Shown here in pieces: positions 9,901 through 17,999 of a stretch of DNA of 64,000 nt. Position numbers and translations under genes: made by a program. Numbering within the stretch: position 1 is the stretch's first letter; each line of letters begins with the position of its first letter. The DNA is from Saprospiraceae bacterium. GTDB lineage: Bacteria > Bacteroidota > Bacteroidia > Chitinophagales > Saprospiraceae. The stretch is from contig JAHDHL010000001.1 in NCBI GenBank assembly GCA_020631355.1, positions 297,616-361,615 of the forward strand, given 5' to 3'. Under the pieces are notes generated by a model. That model saw nothing but the letters and a program-made list of their open reading frames with translations, was not told the origin of the DNA and did no database searches.

Positions 9901-10669
9901 TAGAGGAAAGGGAAATGTACGGGATGTCAGCCTGCAATATTGCCCGAACATCTTTTTCATGAATAGAATTACGATAGCTATTCATCAATGCAACAGCTAC
10001 TGTTCGGACTCCATGAGATAGGAGTTCTTTTTTGATATCCAATAACTGTTGCACATCAATTTCCTGAAGAACTCTCCCATCCGAATCTATTCTTTCATCA
10101 ATTTCAAATACGATATCAAAGAGTAATTCCGGTTCGGGTATATTGAGTTGGAAAAGATGTGGTCTTTGTTGGGTTCCGATGTATGGTAGATCTTGGAACC
10201 CTTTCGTAGTAATCAATGCAGTACGACTTCCTTTTTTCTCCAATAATGCATTGGTTCCCTTGGTCGTTCCCAAACGAAAATCAATGGATGGAAAAGATTC
10301 TTCCAATCCTGTCTGTGTAACAATCCTAGATGCTAATAATGGTGCTTCTTCATTGGCTGTTAATGTAAATGTCGCGGGTAACGGTACCGATTCAGCATCA
10401 AGAACAAATCCATTGGTTTCAGGATTAAAAGAATAAACCTTACGGGTGATTCCATCCAAATGCATTTCATAACCCTTGAATATATCCCTGTCCAAATCCC
10501 ATTTCAAGTCAGAGATGAATTCGTTACCTGCTTGTCCTGTCAGCCTGCCTTTGATACAACCACTACTCAATACTTTCAGCCTCAATGTATGTCCACTGAT
10601 ATGTTCTGCCAAGCAATCCGTAAAGGTACCGCCTGTATCCACACTTATCCTCCATTCCTTTTGACTCAT
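6962..10669 (-). CDS. Fused hydantoinase/5-oxoprolinase (HyuA-HyuB)
   Basis: A 1235-residue fusion of the two halves of the oxoprolinase/hydantoinase superfamily, family role ATP-dependent opening of 5-oxoproline to glutamate. The A half starts with the actin-like phosphate motif SVDTGGTFTD at residues 9-18 and later has TLDMGGTSTDCARF and VAAGGGSICYFDG. The B half (about 730-1235) carries TNHPKYGGSHLPDITLI, GGKRPGSMPPDA and the C-terminal GGGGFG. The order and size match the eukaryotic OPLAH-like full-length form rather than split hyuA/hyuB. It is transcribed alone. The exact substrate (oxoproline versus a hydantoin) cannot be decided from sequence. Confidence 0.92.
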   Translation of the reverse strand: MSQKEWRISVDTGGTFTDCLAEHISGHTLRLKVLSSGCIKGRLTGQAGNEFISDLKWDLDRDIFKGYEMHLDGITRKVYSFNPETNGFVLDAESVPLPATFTLTANEEAPLLASRIVTQTGLEESFPSIDFRLGTTKGTNALLEKKGSRTALITTKGFQDLPYIGTQQRPHLFQLNIPEPELLFDIVFEIDERIDSDGRVLQEIDVQQLLDIKKELLSHGVRTVAVALMNSYRNSIHEKDVRAILQADIPYISLSSILYAGIHLLPRMRTTLVNAYLHPIMDAYLSQIKTHIPELKVMSSSGGLTEVKDFHPKDGLLSGPAGGVLGAYQVAQQFGVEKVITLDMGGTSTDCARFDNGFDYAYSTKIGLQEVAVPTVDIETVAAGGGSICYFDGFKLNVGPESAGAHPGPACYGAGGPLTITDVNLLLGKMHKNAFNIPIDEEAAQTRLDHIIHQILESTTEKLTRNEVLLGFEKIANEKMASAIRKISVSKGFDPKEYTLMAFGGAGGMHICGIADILEIPEVLIPYDAGILSAKGIHNAEVEKWCSSQVLEEWNGMVPIRNLVKELEDEIKDTFKKDGYDEQQITIKNRLVYLRLLGQSNTLEVEFSENLKADFQSAYSNLFGYYPQQSTIEIESVKVIGATSTNQINSMDWAVRDKENVIDGNLFLWDDLMPAQILRGNAVLYNQLCTVHIPENWELIIQENKDVLLRKTHSSTQETITNETIELELFTNRFMAIADKTGLQLQRTSFSVNIKERLDFSCAILNPNAQLLANAPHIPVHLGSLGVCARLILEEFPLDKGDVIITNHPKYGGSHLPDITLISGAFDDDGQLIGYLINRAHHAEIGGKRPGSMPPDATSLVEEGVVIPPTYLAKSGRMNWLTIEKILTDASYPTRSLKENLADIRAALASLKVGAEDLRGMVRKFGLGKVHYYMQLLLDVSQRTLDKVLLQYEGQVLEAKEYMDGNHKIQVAIHVNKGRVVFDFEGASPVHPRNLNANPAIVNSVVVYVLRLLCNDDRIPLNEGLMQCVEIRLPDNSFLSPHFSNEAHECPAVVGGNTEVSQRLTDTLIKAFGLAACSQGTMNNFLFGNDSFGYYETIGGGTGAGNGFNGRSAVHQHMTNTKITDPEEMEFRYPVRLWQFGIRKHSGGDGEFRGGDGIIREVEFLEEMEMTILSQHRKQAPYGLSGGKDGKVGRQILRMKDGTIRELEHIDEVSVKQGDRIIIETPGGGGFGTSS

Positions 10670-10853
10670 TGCTTCTGATTCATTTGCCGTCCGGATAAAT
10701 GATTACCTAAACGGTCAATTCCCTGTATTAGTAGAAAAAAATATTATCCCAACAAATTAAAAGGTATTATTGTATTTTAGGCAACCTCTTACAATAAACA
10801 ACCATCAGTATCAGATAAGTTGTATTTTTAGAATGAATACGACAGTGTATGGC

Positions 10854-10861
10854 TACGTTTG
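10854..10861 (+). promoter_or_regulatory. Candidate -7 element for the TM2-TPR-SHOCT gene
   Basis: TACGTTTG matches TAnnTTTG, 31 nt before the start codon at 10893. The -33 position is only a T-rich stretch without a clear TTG. Confidence 0.35.
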
Positions 10862-10892
10862 ATTCGAATAACTAAACTTTATTGGTTCTTCC

Positions 10893-11957
10893 ATGAAAAA
10901 TAATACTACAGCAGGGTTATTGGCCTTATTCCTAGGATGGCTTGGTGTGCATCGTTTCTATCTCAACCAGACAGGATTGGGTATCCTTTATCTTATTCTA
11001 GGTGCAGCATCCTGTTTTGTAATTCCGCTTCTCATATCACTGGTTGATGCCTTTGTATTATTGATAATGGGAACAGCAGAATTCAATCAAAAATACAATA
11101 TGGAATATGTGGGGAGAGAAGTCAATGTACATGTTCATTCCTATACGAAAGAACAAACCGTCATTCCTCCAAAAGCTGTAAAAAAGATGCCGGAAGCCCA
11201 AATCGAATCCATGGCTCCAAAAGCAAAAAACAAGCCCAAGGTCACAGCAAAAGTCAATCGGAAAACTACCCCGGCCAAGAAACAAAACATTAACAATCCG
11301 CACAAGACTACAGGGATTGCCAAATTCAAACAATATGATTTCAAGGGAGCTAAGGATAGTTTCAAAAAAGCACTAGCCATTCATTATGATGATATTGCTA
11401 CCCATTTCAATCTTGCATGTTGTTATTCCATGGAAGAAGATATTGACAAATCATTATTCCATCTTAGTAAAGCCGTAGAATTAGGATTCAAGGATTTCAA
11501 GCGAATCCACAAACATGATGCACTTGCATTTCTTAGGTCACATGATGAGTTCCTGGAATTTGCAAAGAATGACTACCAATGGAAGACAGAAACTGAAAAG
11601 GAAACACCCAAAACCGATGACCAACCCAAGGCACTCAGTGCTCCTCCTGTAGACATCTTGGATGAGTTGGAACAAATTGACGAATTGGATCTCAATGCCC
11701 CAACCAAGGAAAAAGTGATCCTTACAGAAGAAGTCACCCCAAAAGAACAAGAGATGTCCTACGAGGGTACCGATGATATTTTTGATGATTTGTTCGGAGC
11801 GCAAGAGGATGAGACCGGTCCCATTCCGATACAACCGCAAGGCAGTATCTTATCTGATGAGATTCTAGAAAAACTACAACAGCTAGGGAATCTCAGGGAC
11901 AAAGGAATACTAACGGAGGAGGAATTCAATGAACAGAAAAAGAGGCTACTCGGTTGA
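10893..11957 (+). CDS. TM2 domain / TPR-like / SHOCT protein
   Basis: A 354-residue multidomain protein of unknown role. Residues 5-60 form a TM2 domain: two hydrophobic helices around LGWLGVHRFYLNQTG and a DAFVLL segment. A basic Lys/Pro-rich linker follows (about 90-150). Residues about 150-230 look like TPR helices (FKQYDFKGAKDSFKKALAIH, ATHFNLACCYSMEED). An acidic linker then leads to a C-terminal SHOCT motif, LGNLRDKGILTEEEFNEQKK. TM2 and SHOCT are both short modules of unclear molecular function; the combination suggests a membrane-tethered scaffold. The gene is monocistronic. Confidence 0.85.
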   Translation: MKNNTTAGLLALFLGWLGVHRFYLNQTGLGILYLILGAASCFVIPLLISLVDAFVLLIMGTAEFNQKYNMEYVGREVNVHVHSYTKEQTVIPPKAVKKMPEAQIESMAPKAKNKPKVTAKVNRKTTPAKKQNINNPHKTTGIAKFKQYDFKGAKDSFKKALAIHYDDIATHFNLACCYSMEEDIDKSLFHLSKAVELGFKDFKRIHKHDALAFLRSHDEFLEFAKNDYQWKTETEKETPKTDDQPKALSAPPVDILDELEQIDELDLNAPTKEKVILTEEVTPKEQEMSYEGTDDIFDDLFGAQEDETGPIPIQPQGSILSDEILEKLQQLGNLRDKGILTEEEFNEQKKRLLG

Positions 11958-12176
11958 TAGCTTCCCTATTCTAGGAACATCTTGGATTCAGGTTCATTCC
12001 ACTCCTTATTTCCATCAAAAAAACGTTTTATTCCAAGCCGATATTGGATTATTTTGATATGAAAAAACAAATCGGAATCCACTCTAGGATTCTACAATCC
12101 CATATTTCCTTATTTTTACGATGTTATACCATCTTTAGCTAATCGAATGAGTCCATTCTCAAAATAATTTTCAACC

Positions 12177-12695
12177 ATGGCATTTGCAAAACCATTCAAT
12201 CTCAAAAAGTGGATAGAAGACCATCGTCAGGACCTCAAGCCTCCTGTCGGTAACAAACAGGTCTATTTCGAAAACGATGATTATATCGTTATGGTGGTTG
12301 GCGGACCGAATGGTAGAAAGGATTACCACTATGAGGATGGAGAAGAATTATTCTACCAACTAGAAGGCGATATTCAGTTGGGCATCATCAACGAACAAGG
12401 AGAAAGAGAGACAATTGACATCAAGGAGGGGGACATGTTCCTTTTACCTCCGAGAGTACCCCATTCCCCACAAAGGCCCGCTAATACGGTAGGGTTGGTT
12501 ATAGAACGTTACAGAAAAGAGGGCGAAATTGATAAATTGATGTGGTTCTGTGAAAATTGTAACCATAAATTGCATGAAGCAACATTCGCCATGAGTGATA
12601 TTGTCAATGAATTACCTCCCATCATGAATCATTTCATGAATTCGGAATCATTGCGTACCTGTGACAAATGCGGGTCAGTAATGGAAAAAGTCTAG
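12177..12695 (+). CDS. nbaC: 3-hydroxyanthranilate 3,4-dioxygenase
   Basis: A 172-residue cupin dioxygenase that opens 3-hydroxyanthranilate in the kynurenine route of tryptophan breakdown and quinolinate/NAD synthesis. The Fe(II) ligands are visible in KDYHYEDGEELFYQ (His and Glu) and in PPRVPHSPQRP (His). The substrate-binding RPANTVGLVIER segment is present. The C-terminus keeps the rubredoxin-like metal site, CENC followed by CDKC, of the bacterial homodimeric form. No other kynurenine-pathway gene is adjacent; the next gene (LpxH-like) starts 14 nt after the stop. Confidence 0.93.
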   Translation: MAFAKPFNLKKWIEDHRQDLKPPVGNKQVYFENDDYIVMVVGGPNGRKDYHYEDGEELFYQLEGDIQLGIINEQGERETIDIKEGDMFLLPPRVPHSPQRPANTVGLVIERYRKEGEIDKLMWFCENCNHKLHEATFAMSDIVNELPPIMNHFMNSESLRTCDKCGSVMEKV

Positions 12696-12709
12696 GCGCT
12701 ACCCTTTAC

Positions 12710-13486
12710 ATGAAAAAAATTTATTTCGCCTCTGATTTCCATCTTGGGGCAGATGTAGGAACCGATTCCAGCAAGGAACGGGAAAAACGTATTTGCCGAT
12801 GGCTGGATACCGTCAAACATGATGCTGCCATCATCTATCTGGTGGGTGATGTCTTTGATTTTTGGTTTGAATACAGTACGGTTGTTCCCAAGGGATATGT
12901 CCGGTTATTGGGTAAACTTGCCGAATTAAGGGATGCAGGTATTCCGATAGAGTTTTTCATTGGCAATCATGATATGTGGATGTTTCGTTATTTCGAAGAA
13001 GAATTGGACATTCCTATCCATAAGAAACCCATTATCCGAGAACATTATGGAAAACAATTCTTTATCGGACACGGGGATGGTTTGGGTCCTGATGATTATA
13101 AGTACAAATTCCTGAAAAAGGTTTTTGCCAACCCCGTCTGCCAATGGCTCTTTGAGAGGGTCCACCCTAATCTGGGTATAGGAATTGCCAATGCATGGTC
13201 CAATAGCAGTAGGAAAAAAAATGCAAAGAGTAAGGAGGAAGAATTTCTAGGTGAGGATAAGGAGTGGCTCATTGCCTATTGTGAACGAAAAATCCAAGAG
13301 GTAAAAGCGGATTTTTTCGTCTTCGGTCACAGACATTTGGCCATAGACCACACACTCTCCAACGGTTCCAGCCGTTATATTAATATCGGGGAATGGATGA
13401 AAACCAATTCCTATGCTGTCTTTGACGGACAGGATGTACAAATACATTTTTTTGAGAATGAGAATGGAAAATTGGCCAATCACTGA
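12710..13486 (+). CDS. lpxH: UDP-2,3-diacylglucosamine diphosphatase, LpxH-like
   Basis: A 258-residue calcineurin-like metallophosphoesterase of the LpxH type, which cleaves UDP-2,3-diacylglucosamine to lipid X in lipid A synthesis. The metal-binding blocks appear in order: DFHLGAD (Asp9, His11), GDVFDFWFE, GNHD, GHGDGLGPDDYKYK and FGHRHLAID. The start was set at the ATG at 12710 because the protein there begins MKKIYFASDFHLG as in the family; the longer frame runs into the upstream dioxygenase gene. The downstream gene starts inside its last codons. A close paralogue family of unknown substrate cannot be excluded. Confidence 0.88.
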   Translation: MKKIYFASDFHLGADVGTDSSKEREKRICRWLDTVKHDAAIIYLVGDVFDFWFEYSTVVPKGYVRLLGKLAELRDAGIPIEFFIGNHDMWMFRYFEEELDIPIHKKPIIREHYGKQFFIGHGDGLGPDDYKYKFLKKVFANPVCQWLFERVHPNLGIGIANAWSNSSRKKNAKSKEEEFLGEDKEWLIAYCERKIQEVKADFFVFGHRHLAIDHTLSNGSSRYINIGEWMKTNSYAVFDGQDVQIHFFENENGKLANH

Positions 13487-14369
13487 TCAGCGTCATACCA
13501 CATTTTTTTGGTGTGCTGTACTTTTCCTATATCTGTTCATGCCATCATGTAAGACAGTGGCACAGGATTCTCTTGAGGTAGTATCTGTTTCCGATTCCAT
13601 CAGCTACAAGGATGTTGACTTCCAACTTATCCATCAGTTTGATGTCCAAGGCAAATCCATTGCTATGGACCAACTGAACAATACCTATCTCATTACGGAT
13701 GACGATGAGCTCATCAAATATGATTCGAATGGAAAAGAGGTCTATAATTATTCCAACTTCGAATTGGGCCCCATCCAAAAGATAGATGCTTCCAACCCAT
13801 TCAATCTATTGATATTCTATCAGGAATACCAGTCTGTAGAAATCCTGGACCGTACTCTGGACAAAACCGCAGAGTTCGATTTGTTCCAATCCAATGCCCC
13901 CAACATCAAGGCCGTAGGTATCTCCAATGACCAGAATGTATGGATTTATGATGAAATAAATTTCAGGCTCAAAAAGTTGGACACCTCAGGTAGGATCATT
14001 CAGGAAAGTATAGATTTATCCAATATTGTCGATAAGGATTTCTCTCCCAATAATGTCATCGAGTCCCTGGGCCAGGTTTATGTCATTGCTCCACATCATC
14101 CGATTATGGCCTTTGATATTTTCGGGAACTTCATCGAAAAGGAGGATTTTATCATTCCATCCGGAAAATTGCAACTGCGGGCCTCCGTATTTGTTTATCA
14201 CAATGGGAACACCTTGGTATTGCAACCCAGAAATACCGGTTTTCTTAATAAGCAGCACATCAGATTACCTTTTGAGGCAGAAGACATCCTGGATGTCGAA
14301 TTACAAAAGAATCGTATTGTCATATTAACCAAAAATCAATTGAGTATCTATACTTTTGAGGAAAATTAG
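13464..14369 (+). CDS. Exported protein with repeated beta-propeller-like strands
   Basis: A 301-residue protein from the ATG at 13464 (13458 is equally possible). The start overlaps the lpxH end by 23 nt. The N-terminus has a hydrophobic segment FFWCAVLFLYLFMPSC, consistent with export, either by a signal peptide cut after VAQ or, with a weak lipobox, as a lipoprotein. The body has short strand-rich repeats such as NNTYLITDDDELIKYDSNGK, QNVWIYDEINFRLKKLDTSG and IMAFDIFGNFIEK, spaced like NHL/beta-propeller blades. It sits between lpxH and the zapA-mutY genes. No specific function is assigned. Confidence 0.75.
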   Translation: MENWPITDQRHTTFFWCAVLFLYLFMPSCKTVAQDSLEVVSVSDSISYKDVDFQLIHQFDVQGKSIAMDQLNNTYLITDDDELIKYDSNGKEVYNYSNFELGPIQKIDASNPFNLLIFYQEYQSVEILDRTLDKTAEFDLFQSNAPNIKAVGISNDQNVWIYDEINFRLKKLDTSGRIIQESIDLSNIVDKDFSPNNVIESLGQVYVIAPHHPIMAFDIFGNFIEKEDFIIPSGKLQLRASVFVYHNGNTLVLQPRNTGFLNKQHIRLPFEAEDILDVELQKNRIVILTKNQLSIYTFEEN

Positions 14370-14372
14370 TCC

Positions 14373-14516
14373 ATGATCATGAAAATGCTTGTTGTTGGTC
14401 TACTCAGCTATATGGCCTACAGGGTCATACTCAAGCCATTCCTTATGATTGGTCAGAATAAAACATCCCATGAGGAACATGAGGGTGATTACATTGATTA
14501 CGAGGAAGTAGACTGA
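14373..14516 (+). CDS. Small DUF4834-like membrane protein
   Basis: A 47-codon frame starting 3 nt after the preceding stop. It encodes MIMKMLVVGLLSYMAYRVIL, a short hydrophobic segment, then a polar middle and the acidic tail EGDYIDYEEVD. That tail resembles the conserved end of small DUF4834 proteins of Bacteroidota (pattern GEYVDYEE), though this copy is shorter than usual. The spacing (3 nt upstream, 39 nt to zapA) supports a real gene in a collinear unit. The function of the family is unknown. Confidence 0.6.
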   Translation: MIMKMLVVGLLSYMAYRVILKPFLMIGQNKTSHEEHEGDYIDYEEVD

Positions 14517-14555
14517 ATTACATCCACAGCAACTTATTGAAGAACACACCACAAA

Positions 14556-14843
14556 ATGAAGGAAGAATTCAAGAATATCACCATTTCCCTAGCGGGAAGA
14601 CCCTATCCCTTGAAAATCAAAGAATCCGATGAGGATTCCATTAAGCGAATTGTCAAGGGATTGAATGAGCAAATCAATAATTTCCAATTATCCTATGATG
14701 GCAAGGACAAGCAGGATTGCCTATCCATGGTATTGCTTACCGTAGCTGTTGAACTCCATAAGCTCAAGAAGCAAGCTTCCATCAAGGAGGCGGAAACCAA
14801 ACTGGACGAATTGGATACTTATATGGATACATTGCTCAAATAG
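14556..14843 (+). CDS. zapA: Cell division protein ZapA
   Basis: A 95-residue ZapA-like protein, which binds FtsZ and promotes bundling of protofilaments at the division site. The N-terminal beta-rich head reads ITISLAGRPYPLKIKESDED, typical of Bacteroidota ZapA, followed by IKRIVKGLNEQINNFQ. A long C-terminal helix (LHKLKKQASIKEAETKLDEL) forms the coiled coil used for dimerisation. It follows the DUF4834-like gene. The short gap before mutY (72 nt) has no room for a 6S RNA, which sits after zapA in some bacteria. Confidence 0.88.
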   Translation: MKEEFKNITISLAGRPYPLKIKESDEDSIKRIVKGLNEQINNFQLSYDGKDKQDCLSMVLLTVAVELHKLKKQASIKEAETKLDELDTYMDTLLK

Positions 14844-14915
14844 AAGCCTAAATGTCGATGTCGGAATCGTGGGAATATAGTACTCCATACTTCTGCATCC
14901 TATAACATATTTCCA

Positions 14916-15989
14916 TTGAACGAGAAGACCTACTTCACCCACAACCTACTTACGTGGTATGACCCAAATGACCGACCGATGCCCTGGAAAGGGGAGACGG
15001 ACCCTTATTTGATTTGGCTATCGGAAATCATCCTCCAACAAACCAGAGTGGAGCAGGGCTTGAGCTATTTCATCAAATTCAAGAAGAATTACCCTACGGT
15101 CTTTGAGTTGGCCCAGGCACCAGAGGACCAACTCATGAAAGACTGGGAAGGGCTCGGATATTACTCCCGGGCTAGGAACCTACATACTGCCGCCAAGTAT
15201 ATCGTAGACGAACTCAATGGGATATTCCCGAATACGCATGAGGATATTCTAAAATTGAAGGGCGTGGGAACCTACACTGCTGCTGCGATTGCCTCATTTG
15301 CATATGACTTGCCTTATGCCGTTGTGGATGGGAATGTGTATCGGGTACTTTCACGGTTTTTCGGAATTGATACCCCAACGGATTCCAACGAGGGTAAGAA
15401 ATTGATTGCCAAACTGGCACAGGAAGTCTTGGATGAAAAAAACCCGGGTCGTTTCAATCAGGCCATCATGGACTTTGGGGCTACGGTATGTAAGCCCAAA
15501 GGAGCCATATGCAAGGACTGTCAGTTGCAGGATGAATGTGTGGCGTTCAGAGATGACCGTGTCGGTGAATTGCCGATTAAAATCAAGAAAATCAAGAAGA
15601 AAAAACGTTTTTTCCATTACTTGATGATTCGTAGGGGAACGGGATATTTCATTAGGAAAAGGGTAGAAAAGGATATTTGGAAAAACTTGTATGAGTTCCC
15701 TTTGCTGGAAACAGAAACTCAGATGGATTCGAAAAAATTGCTAAAGCAAGAGGGTTTCAGCAAATTTTTTTCGAACCAATTTTATGGAATCCAAAAAGTT
15801 TCCGACTCTTATGTTCAGCAACTCACACATCGAAGTATTCATGCACAATTCATTGAAATCGAGGTGGAAAATTCCTTTGATGCGAACAAAATGGATTGGA
15901 TGTGTGTAGAAGAGTCGGAATTGCGTAAATTTGCATTTCCGAAGATTATAGATTCTTATTTGAATCATAAAGGAAGTACTTTATTTTAA
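14916..15989 (+). CDS. mutY: A/G-specific adenine glycosylase MutY
   Basis: A 357-residue DNA glycosylase that removes adenine mispaired with 8-oxoguanine. The catalytic Glu region is LSEIILQQTRVEQG, the helix-hairpin-helix is LKGVGTYTAAAIASFA, and the catalytic Asp lies in VVDGNVYRV. The [4Fe-4S] cluster ligands are Cys192, Cys199, Cys202 and Cys208 (C-X6-C-X2-C-X5-C). A C-terminal NUDIX-like 8-oxoG recognition domain follows (YFIRKRVEKDIWKNLYEFPL). The start is taken as TTG at 14916, because no ATG precedes the conserved WYDPNDRPMPWKGETDPYL. It is followed by ssb, the usual Bacteroidota order mutY-ssb-gldE. Confidence 0.95.
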   Translation: MNEKTYFTHNLLTWYDPNDRPMPWKGETDPYLIWLSEIILQQTRVEQGLSYFIKFKKNYPTVFELAQAPEDQLMKDWEGLGYYSRARNLHTAAKYIVDELNGIFPNTHEDILKLKGVGTYTAAAIASFAYDLPYAVVDGNVYRVLSRFFGIDTPTDSNEGKKLIAKLAQEVLDEKNPGRFNQAIMDFGATVCKPKGAICKDCQLQDECVAFRDDRVGELPIKIKKIKKKKRFFHYLMIRRGTGYFIRKRVEKDIWKNLYEFPLLETETQMDSKKLLKQEGFSKFFSNQFYGIQKVSDSYVQQLTHRSIHAQFIEIEVENSFDANKMDWMCVEESELRKFAFPKIIDSYLNHKGSTLF

Positions 15990-16056
15990 TCAATAATATT
16001 TATTAACAGCACTAGCCCTGTTGGAAACAATAGGGACATTATTTAATCGGTACATT

Positions 16057-16509
16057 ATGATCAACAAAGTAACATTGATTGGAAATTTGGGTAAGGACCC
16101 TGAAGTGAGGAGACTTGAAAGTGGAGCAGCAGTTGCTCGCCTTACCGTAGCTACGAACGAAAGCTACAAGGACAAAAGCGGAGATTGGCAAACCCTTACA
16201 GAATGGCATACTGTCATCTGTTGGAGAAATCTTGCTGAACGAGCAGAGAAACAACTTAAGAAAGGTTCCTTGGTTTATCTCGAGGGTAAACTTTCTACTA
16301 GAAAATGGACAGATAAGGACGGTAATGACCGCTACAGCACAGAAGTGATTGCCAATACTTTCCGTTCTATGGAACGTCGTGAGAATACGAATACCGGAGG
16401 TGGTGGATTCCCATCCGCTAATGACGAACCAACGAGGAATAACAACAATGCTTCCCCCAATGTTTCAAACAACGAACCACCGGCAGCAGATGACGACTTA
16501 CCATTCTAG
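16057..16509 (+). CDS. ssb: Single-stranded DNA-binding protein
   Basis: A 150-residue SSB that coats single-stranded DNA in replication and repair. The OB fold starts INKVTLIGNLGKDPEVR, with the WHTVICWRNLAERAEKQLKKG core and the VYLEGKLSTRKWTDKDG strand. A flexible Asn/Gly/Pro-rich linker leads to the acidic tip DDDLPF, the partner-binding tail. The ATG at 16057 is chosen over an upstream TTG since the protein then begins at the family N-terminus. A clear rho-independent terminator follows within 30 nt of the stop. Confidence 0.96.
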   Translation: MINKVTLIGNLGKDPEVRRLESGAAVARLTVATNESYKDKSGDWQTLTEWHTVICWRNLAERAEKQLKKGSLVYLEGKLSTRKWTDKDGNDRYSTEVIANTFRSMERRENTNTGGGGFPSANDEPTRNNNNASPNVSNNEPPAADDDLPF

Positions 16510-16535
16510 TAAATCACAGAATCAATGATTATTTG

Positions 16536-16570
16536 GACTCAAAGGGTTTCATTACTCTTTGAGTCTTTTT
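16536..16570 (+). terminator. Rho-independent terminator after ssb
   Basis: A 9-bp stem GACTCAAAG/CTTTGAGTC (16536-16544 with 16557-16565) followed directly by five T residues. It separates ssb from gldE. Confidence 0.85.
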
Positions 16571-16616
16571 ATATTTATCCTGTATTGTTCAATATTTTAT
16601 AACAAAACCAATAAAC

Positions 16617-17993
16617 TTGGAGCCTGATCCCCTAGGATTCAGTATTATCAATCCTCAAATATTCCTTGAACTCCCTCTTTTAGCGATTACCTCAACCGAG
16701 GTTATCGTATCCTCCACTCTCATTCTCTTATTACTCTGTTGTTCGGCGTTGGTATCGGGGTCGGAAGTGGCATATTTTGCACTTACTCATAATGATTTGG
16801 AGGACCTGAAAAAGGAAAATGGCAATTCGCCCGCTTCCCAACGGGTAGTCCAACTCATGAAGGATCCTGCATATTTATTGGCAACGATTCTCATTGCCAA
16901 TAACTTTATCAATATTGGTATTATCACATTATCCATCATTGCATTCAAACCCTTGCAATATTTTACACAATCCCTATCTGAAGGACCAATGAAATGGGTC
17001 ATTGATTTCTCCATTACCACTGTATTAGTCACTTTTTTCCTCGTCCTTTTTGGGGAGGTTTCTCCTAAGGTATATGCGAAACTCAACAGTCTAAAACTTT
17101 CCAAATTCATGTCCAGGACCTTACTCATACTCCGGTGGATATTCTATCCTTTGAGTAGCGTCCTTGTGAATAGCTCCACTATACTCGAAAAACGCTTATC
17201 AAAAAAAACAGGGAATAAGTTATCCGCTGATGATATTGACCAAGCGATTGAACTGACCGTAAGCCGTGAACAAGGTTCGGAACGGGAAGTCGATATTCTG
17301 AGAAGTATCGTCCAATTCAACAATATCGCAGTAAAACAAATCATGCGGTCAAGATTGGATGTCAAGGCTTTGGATTTCAATTCTGATTTTAAGGAAGTAT
17401 TCCAGCAAGTCAAGGAATGGGGATTCTCCAGGGTTCCTGTCTTTGATGAGGATTTTGATAATATCACAGGAATCCTGCATGTCAAGGATATTCTGAAACA
17501 TTTGAACGAACCCGAACAATTCGAATGGCAGGGCCTGATTCGCCCCAAGGTAATGTATGTTCCGGAATCCAAGAAAATCAGTGATTTATTGAATGAATTC
17601 CAAGAAAAAAGAACACACATGGCCATAGTTGTGGACGAATACGGAGGAAGTTCGGGTATCGTAACACTTGAGGATGTCATGGAGGAAGTCATCGGTGAGA
17701 TACAGGACGAATTCGATACACAGCGGGAAATTGATTTTCAAAAAATCAATGCCTTCACCTACATCTTCGAGGGTAAGACCATGCTACATGACATCTCCAA
17801 ACTGCTTGATATAGACATGGATGTATTCGAGGATATCAGAGGCGAGGCCGATTCCCTCGCCGGATTGCTTTTGGAAATGTATGGATTCATTCCCACTAGG
17901 GGAAAATCCATTACCTATAAGAAATATACATTCGAAGTCATGTCATCTACCCGCAAACGGATTGAAAAGATCAAGATCGTACTTCCCCACTAA
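16617..17993 (+). CDS. gldE: Gliding motility-associated protein GldE (CNNM/CorC-type)
   Basis: A 458-residue membrane protein of the CNNM/HlyC-CorC family, called GldE in gliding Bacteroidota. Residues about 25-200 form the DUF21 transmembrane domain, with LVSGSEVAYFALT and LFGEVSPKVYAK. A CBS pair follows (IMRSRLDVKALD through MAIVVDEYGGSSGIVTLEDV), then a C-terminal CorC_HlyC domain. The TTG at 16617 is used because it gives the MEPDPLG start I recall for the family and no ATG is near. The gldE partner gldD, usually next, is absent; a convergent unrelated gene ends 6 nt away. Related CNNM proteins transport Mg2+; here the role is inferred. Confidence 0.9.
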   Translation: MEPDPLGFSIINPQIFLELPLLAITSTEVIVSSTLILLLLCCSALVSGSEVAYFALTHNDLEDLKKENGNSPASQRVVQLMKDPAYLLATILIANNFINIGIITLSIIAFKPLQYFTQSLSEGPMKWVIDFSITTVLVTFFLVLFGEVSPKVYAKLNSLKLSKFMSRTLLILRWIFYPLSSVLVNSSTILEKRLSKKTGNKLSADDIDQAIELTVSREQGSEREVDILRSIVQFNNIAVKQIMRSRLDVKALDFNSDFKEVFQQVKEWGFSRVPVFDEDFDNITGILHVKDILKHLNEPEQFEWQGLIRPKVMYVPESKKISDLLNEFQEKRTHMAIVVDEYGGSSGIVTLEDVMEEVIGEIQDEFDTQREIDFQKINAFTYIFEGKTMLHDISKLLDIDMDVFEDIRGEADSLAGLLLEMYGFIPTRGKSITYKKYTFEVMSSTRKRIEKIKIVLPH

Positions 17994-17999
17994 GATTCC

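Noticed and set aside
12668-12709. Longer start for the LpxH-like protein
   Set aside because: The extra residues overlap the upstream dioxygenase and precede the conserved MKKIYFASDFHLG start.
14844-14915. 6S RNA after zapA
   Set aside because: Only 72 nt are available before mutY, too short for 6S RNA, and no suitable fold is visible.
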